A stretch of DNA of 64,000 nucleotides from Aulostomus chinensis. Its lineage: Eukaryota; Chordata; Actinopteri; Syngnathiformes; Aulostomidae. Below are positions 58,799-64,000 of the stretch, piece by piece; position 1 is the first letter of the stretch; every line of letters starts with the position of its first letter. A model generated the notes under the pieces. It ran no database searches and had not been told where the DNA came from. It saw only the letters and a list, made by a program, of their open reading frames with translations. The DNA is taken from the NCBI GenBank assembly GCA_037954235.1, contig JBBMOA010000019.1, positions 15,405,805-15,469,804 on the forward strand, in the 5' to 3' direction. A program made the translations under genes and the position numbers.

Positions 58799-59579
58799 AT
58801 GGCGTTTACTCTGTACTCGCTCATTCAGACTGCAATTCTTTGCACAAACGCCATCGCCGTGTTGCATGAGGAGAGGTTTCTCAGCAAGAGTAAGTGTGCT
58901 ATTCGCGGAACGTTTTATATTCGCCACAAGCAGCTAGCTAGCGTTAGCTTGAGGCGCTGCGAGCAGTTGAGCTAAATAAGATTGTTTTTAAACCCTAAAC
59001 TTGTTTAAATGGAAATAAAGATGGGAGGCTCATACTCTTTCCCCCTCTGTTTCCAATTTCTTATCCTCCTTTGGTTGTGTGTTTCTCTTCAGTCGGCTGG
59101 GGTGTGGACCAGGGAGTCGGGGGTTTTGGGGATGACCCGGGAGTCAAAGCCCAGGTCCTCACTCTCATCCGCTCGGTCCGAACTGTCATGCGAGGTTGGT
59201 TCCACGTCATGAAAACCTGATCTCTTATAAATTTCGGTCTAAAATATTCAGCGGGGCTGATGACTTAGTTGACCCAAGTCATTGTAGGGCCAGTAAGTAC
59301 AATAATATCGGTGAGAGTAAGAAGAGGAATGAGTTCTGGCCCATCTGAGTCATTAGATAGAATATGACCAAAATAGGTAAAGCCTCTTTCATGCATCAGT
59401 GTTTTATTCAGTTATTTTTTCTCCTAGATTAAAAACAATATCATTTAAATAAATAGCAGCACTCTGCTTTATTTTGTGGTTGAATCTTATTTCTCTTTTG
59501 TCTTTCCTCTCTTGTGTTCCCAGTGCCTTTGATAATAGTGAATTCAGCCTGTATTGTCCTGTTGTTGCTGTTTGGTTGA
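58799..59579 (+). CDS. ier3ip1: Immediate early response 3-interacting protein 1 (whole coding span)
   Basis: Three exons (58799-58889, 59093-59194, 59524-59579), GT-AG introns and matching phases give 82 residues, the same length as human IER3IP1. Residues 1-24 (MAFTLYSLIQTAILCTNAIA) form an N-terminal hydrophobic helix, VLHEERFLSK follows, then a Gly-rich loop (GWGVDQGVGGFGDDPGVK), LIRSVRTVMR, and a second membrane helix VPLIIVNSACIVLLLLFG at the C-terminus. The family is a small ER/Golgi membrane protein (Yos1-like) in ER-to-Golgi transport; human mutations cause microcephaly with epilepsy and diabetes. Its position between skor2 and hdhd2 matches human synteny. Confidence 0.97.
59093..59194 (+). 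CDS. ier3ip1: ier3ip1 exon 2
   Basis: 102 bp after GTTTCTCTTCAG, completing Ile31 and encoding GWGVDQGVGGFGDDPGVKAQ then VLTLIRSVRTVMR. The donor GTTGGT is weak but in phase. Confidence 0.95.
59524..59579 (+). CDS. ier3ip1: ier3ip1 exon 3
   Basis: After GTTCCCAG it completes Val and encodes PLIIVNSACIVLLLLFG and TGA (59577-59579), the conserved C-terminal membrane helix. Confidence 0.95.
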
Positions 59580-59630
59580 AGGCGAGCGGTCGATTCATCA
59601 AACCCTGGGAGCAGGCGCACAAGCCAAGGA

Positions 59631-59662
<32 letters not shown>

Positions 59663-60195
59663 CCTCATTTTCCATCTGACAGCAGACATCTGTCACTGCT
59701 TTAGTTGCTGTTAACTTTGGCTTAATTCTCTGTTCATCGGGGCTTTGTTTGGTGCTCCAAAGAGGGTTTTTTTTGGTTTGTTTTAATTTTATCACATATT
59801 TTTAGCAGCTCGCTGTCAGCCTGTTTGAAGGATTTCATATTCGTATGCGTCATGTATTTTATTTTACCGTCTCTAAAAAGAACTTGCTAACAAACCGCTA
59901 ATGTTGACTGGTGTTTCTGGAAATGTGGAATCTGTAGAGGAGTTGGCATCAATCTCAAGAACCATTTAGGCCACTGAGCAGGAAAATCAAATCTAAAAAT
60001 TACAGAAATGACATTGAAAACCTAAAAAAATCAATTCAGCTGGTTGTTTTTGGAAGCTGTGTACTTCCTGACCAGTAAATGTCTTATGACTTTCTTGTCT
60101 ACACAGTGTAAATGTGAAATATTGATGCCAAACACAACTTTGTATTGAATGAACTCCACATGGTCTTAAAATAAACGTGTCATCTATTTAACTGC
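59580..60195 (+). other. ier3ip1: ier3ip1 3' untranslated region
   Basis: Contains an (AC)14 tract (59631-59658) about 50 bp after the stop, and the canonical AATAAA signal at 60170-60175, so the UTR is roughly 600 bp long. Confidence 0.7.
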
Positions 60196-61150
60196 TTTAT
60201 GTGTTGTCTTCTGGCAAGTGTGTCGGCAAAAGTGTGAAAATAGAAGGGAAAAGTTTTCTACCTTTACTGTGTAAATATTGACAAATGATGTGTCCACTGC
60301 CGCCACCACCACCACCATTAATAATCCCCATATGTTGTGAGTTATCGCCACTTCCTGCCCTGATGAGCTACACAAACATTTTTATTAACGCAACTTCTCA
60401 TCCTAAATCTGTGGGATCGGCTGGAATTAGAAGCATATGTTTATCAGGAGGATTTTCACAGTAAAGCCACTTTGATCCGTCACCAGTCCGAGTTTAGCTT
60501 CGGCTTCCCGATAATATTTGTAAGTGATCACAGGCGAGTGTGCGTGGATGTGCAGCCGCATCTCACAGGTCACAGAGTGCCGTTTGGCTCCCCGGTTGTC
60601 AATAATAAATCACAAGGTTGATGGCTTAGTTGCTTTACACTTAAAGTTGTTCCTATTCCTAGTCTGTCCTTTTGAGACTTTGAAACACTTCTTAAAATTA
60701 ATGTAATTCAAAAAGTCTAAGTTTTCCCATTTAAATATTAGAAAACAATTTTAGAACCTTTTTATTTCAAAGATTAATATGTAGATGAGATTGTTTTTGA
60801 ATCATTAATTTGAATAAAAAGCTATGCCTTTGAGGTTTTTAAATGACACCAAAAAAGCTGTAAATCAAGCAAAATCTTAATTGTTCATGTCAAGCATTCA
60901 GATATTAATCATAGACGTGCAGAAAGAACAGTTGGAGGACTGAAAAAGCATCAAAAACGATAAAAATGAAAGTAAAATCCTAGCAAAGGTCACTCAAACT
61001 GTTGTTGGAAGGACTGATTTTAAAGCTGAGCTCATGTAGAAACTTCCCTCAGACAAAGATGTTTACAGGTTTGATCTTCAACACAGTTTTCCACAGTTAT
61101 AACACGAGATATTAATGCAAACAAACTAAAAACTTTCACAATAAAGAAGT
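60196..61150. other. Intergenic, nothing recognised
   Basis: Short ACC/CCG trinucleotide repeat at about 60300-60318, otherwise unique sequence. Confidence 0.5.
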
Positions 61151-61382
61151 GGGGCAGCATGGCTCAGAGGTTGAGTTGGATCCTCACTTCTCCCCGGTGA
61201 CCATGTCCAAGTATCCTTAAGCAAAATATTGAACCCCTAATTGCTCCTGATGGCCCTGAGATGGACTGGAGACTCGTCCAGGGTGAACCCCGCCTCTCAC
61301 CCAATGTCAGCTGGGACAGGCTCCGGCCCACCCCCCCCCCCCCCCCCATTACGGATAAGCGGTATAGAAAATGGATGGATGG
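61151..61382 (+). mobile_element. tRNA-derived SINE with C17 run
   Basis: The head GGGGCAGCATGGCTCAGAGG and the body ACCATGTCCAAGTATCCTTA are the same family as 32480. It ends in ATAAGCGGTATAGAAAATGG and an ATGG tail. C17 lies at 61331-61347. It is flanked by ACAATAAAGAAGT (61138-61150) and ACAATATAGAAGT (61383-61395), a 13-bp target-site duplication with one mismatch. Confidence 0.93.
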
Positions 61383-61395
61383 ACAATATAGAAGT

Positions 61396-63667
61396 AACAT
61401 GAAAAGAGGATTTGATCAGTGTTGACTGGCATCATGGGGACAGGAGGGTTTGATCACTTGGATAATACCATATTAAATCAATCTGAATGGCCTAGAGGAC
61501 ACGCTAATGCGATACAGCTGCTCGTTGTTAGTGGAATGAGACACATATGTCTTTTTATTATTCTAATGAGCGATTAGGTGGTTAAAGATAACCCTCTTAA
61601 CTGATTATGGATTTGAAATTGGCAGAGAAAAATAGAAACAATGGTCAACGAAGCGAGTGCTTCGATTGTAAATACCTGAAAGAACAGGAGGGGGCGGCAT
61701 TGTCCTCTTGGAAACCAACTTTAAATCCACGAAGAAGAAGAAGGACGTCAACAGGATATAGGAGAAGCTGCTGCTAAAGGTTAGCTAGCTGTTTGCCTAC
61801 TGTGTTAACTCACACACTTCTGTCAGTTATTGGTCCGTTTTTACAATGAAAATATTAAAACTGTTTAATCTGTGTTATCATGGAGGAAGTCGCTTCATGT
61901 GCAGAAGCTAAAACCACCAGCTGTCCGTTTTTAGCTTTGTATGCTATTGGATTTGACAGCACACACAGTAGGAATGTCAGTTACACAGTAAAGTGGGCTA
62001 AAAATGTACGAATTGTATAAAAAGTCACCGTTAAATCAACATTAAACAAACTTAGGCATAAGGAATTGTGTAATATGTGATAACGTATTTGAGCCAGCGG
62101 TAAGATGAGTGTTAAGAACAATTAATGAAACTCTTTGTTGATGCTATCATCCATTATAGAACTTTCCCATTAACATTAACTTTAAATTTAAAACGAAACG
62201 TCGCACATTTAACAATATTTGCTGCGTTTTATAACCTTGTTCTCTCCTACAGGACAATAAATAGAAAAATATGGGGATATTTAATCAAAATCAGGGTCAG
62301 GAACTGTTCCTACTCATTCCTCTTCTGTTGAACTCAAGCTGAAAATAACTGTGATTAACAATAAGAGAAAAAAAATTATCAGACTCACAACACCTTCATC
62401 TTAAAAAAACAGATTTTTTTGAATATATAGGAAAACATATTAGAATAACAAAAATTGTGTTAAATGTGAACAAAAAAAAAAAGATAATAAATATTTGAAA
62501 TTTAAGTTTACACTGTTTGTGACTTGACCCATGGTAACTCCTCCTCCTCCTTCAACAAATGGTACGGACGCACTGCTTTGTTTTTAAATTCAGTGAAGTT
62601 GAAAAAGATTTTTAATATTTTGAGAAATGTAACGCTTGTCCAGCCTCAGTTCCGCCACAGAGACGTAAGCTTATTGCGTTATGATCCAAGCTAAATACAA
62701 ATCATAGATCCATGACCCAGAGGCTGGCAGTATGTGATTGATAACTACATGACAGAAATCCAAGCATGTCTAAATAAAAGTGGATCACATGGTCAAATTC
62801 CAAAATCAAACCAAATCCCCAAATCTGCATTCTAGGCAGAAAACCACCAATTGAGGGAAGAAACGGGTCAATAATCCTCTGTTTGTCCTGATGGAGGTTT
62901 GAACAAAACAGTAATCTGCTCAATTCTGCCACTACCGTTATGATTATGAGTACATAATCTTGAATAAAATGATAATATGGAAAAGTAAGCTTTTTTAAAC
63001 TGAGCAAAGCTCCATTTACAGTTTCTAAAAACATAATCAGAGACTTGTAGGCCAAGCAGCTTTAGCAGAGCGCCGGATCTAAGCTGTTATTTCACGTTCG
63101 GTCAGAGTAAATGAAAGGACGAGCACATTCTTACAAATGAAGAGAGTGAAACCTGCTATTTTTCAGCGGGTGTTTATACCTACAGCTGATACTTTAGTAA
63201 TAGGAGACTAATCACCAATATTTGGAACGGATACACATTTGCAGTTAAAATGAAAACAATTGTATGAAAATTCACAATAACGCTGAAATGAAATTTAAAC
63301 ACAGGAGAACGTTTCAACACAATCTCCGAACAAAACTGCAGAGTTCTCAGCATTTATTTAAGATTTAAAATGAATACATCAAACAGCAGCTTTTGTACGT
63401 TTTTAGATGAATTTATTCTATCGGCAACAGGATCTTAAATAAAAAGTAATAACCATTCAAATGGTGAAAATCGAAGCAGATATATTTTGTCAAGCCCTAC
63501 TTTTCTGATTATTCTTATGAGCTGTTTGTCAATTAAAAAGCAAGCAGTCATTATCACTCAGAGCCTCAACTCGTTTCTGGGAATTATTCTATTAAAATAA
63601 AGAAATAAAGGCTAAAAGACCCTTAACAACGTTCCCGCTGCCTCACGTTCATCGTTCTCCCCTGCAG
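61396..63667 (+). other. hdhd2: hdhd2 upstream region and first intron (predicted)
   Basis: A possible non-coding first exon ends at 61779 (GCTGCTAAAG|GTTAGC) after a short GC-richer segment (61680-61779) with GGGGGCGGCA near 61690, a plausible promoter. The rest is AT-rich with several A- and T-runs and shows no other feature. Confidence 0.4.
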
Positions 63668-63777
63668 GTCTCCAGAATGGCAGGACGACGGGTTCTGAAG
63701 GCCGTTCTCATCGACCTGAGTGGAACTCTTCATATAGAAGACGCCGCTGTACCCGGGGCGCAGGACGCCCTCAACAG
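63668..63777 (+). CDS. hdhd2: Haloacid dehalogenase-like hydrolase domain-containing 2, first coding exon (partial)
   Basis: Acceptor CCCCTGCAG at 63667; ATG at 63677; donor GTGGGA at 63778. It encodes MAGRRVLKAVLIDLSGTLHI, then EDAAVPGAQDALN plus two bases of the next codon. DLSGT (residues 13-17) is the HAD-family motif I: Asp13 is the nucleophile, and Ser replaces the usual second Asp, as in other HDHD2 and LHPP-type proteins. The remaining exons lie beyond the right edge. By family knowledge it is a cytosolic HAD phosphatase of poorly known substrate. Flanking ier3ip1 matches human order. Confidence 0.95.
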
Positions 63778-64000
63778 GTGGGACACAGCCCCCAGACCAG
63801 AGGGAGGGGTCAAGGGTCAAGAGTAGGGAGCTGGCTTCAGTAAACTATGGGAACCATAAAATGCCTGCAGTTGCTAAAAGGCCACAGTTCGTAGTGGGTT
63901 CACAGGACCCATTCTAGTCCACTGTGAACACAACAGTTCTTTATCTCAGGCCAGTTTCCCAGGACAGAAACAGAGTTCTCAACGTTACATCCCACTTCTG
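63778..64000 (+). other. hdhd2: hdhd2 intron, cut by window end
   Basis: Begins with the donor GTGGGA. No further exon is seen before the end. Confidence 0.8.

Overview
The window looks like a teleost fish chromosome segment, probably from a spiny-rayed (percomorph) fish. The evidence is three vertebrate genes with GT-AG introns, very dense (CA)n microsatellites, tRNA-derived SINEs with ATGG tails, and decayed L2-type and other non-LTR retrotransposons. Family and synteny statements rest on recalled sequences. No database search was run.

Only the right third carries conserved genes, all on the + strand. skor2 (SKI-family transcriptional corepressor 2) has a predicted non-coding first exon ending at 46677 and seven coding exons between 48611 and 56589; they join in frame to 796 residues. 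ier3ip1 (58799-59579) has three exons encoding an 82-residue ER/Golgi membrane protein. hdhd2 (from 63677) contributes only its first coding exon before the window ends. SKOR2, IER3IP1 and HDHD2 are also neighbours in the human genome, so this is a conserved block. The three genes do not form a known pathway: they are a nuclear corepressor, a secretory-pathway membrane protein and a HAD-family hydrolase.

The left two thirds are a gene-poor flank of skor2. From 1 to 10.6 kb there are many long CA/GT tracts and a roughly 600-bp (ATCC)n array, which a target-site duplication shows to be the expanded tail of a SINE. From 12.0 to 15.1 kb, on the - strand, lies the one unfamiliar coding region: a 782-codon open frame made of seven related coiled-coil units of about 105 residues. 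Beyond its stop, the coding similarity continues in another frame, followed by a stretch with three 12-residue repeats. From 15.4 to 16.9 kb there is a 71-72 bp tandem array of eight copies. The stretch from 25 to 38 kb is a retroelement zone with a tRNA-Glu-like SINE, two oppositely oriented LINE fragments, an L2-like LINE with a dead reverse transcriptase, a tRNA-Leu pseudogene and several SINEs. The stretch from 38 to 46 kb is mostly unique sequence leading into a GC-rich skor2 promoter region.

The most noteworthy items are the repetitive coiled-coil gene with its disordered 3' end, a perfect 60-bp palindrome in the skor2 3' region, a SINE with a 20-nt G run inserted about 17 bp after a skor2 splice donor, and recurrent poly-C expansion at one site in several SINE copies. 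I found no clear new multi-gene system.
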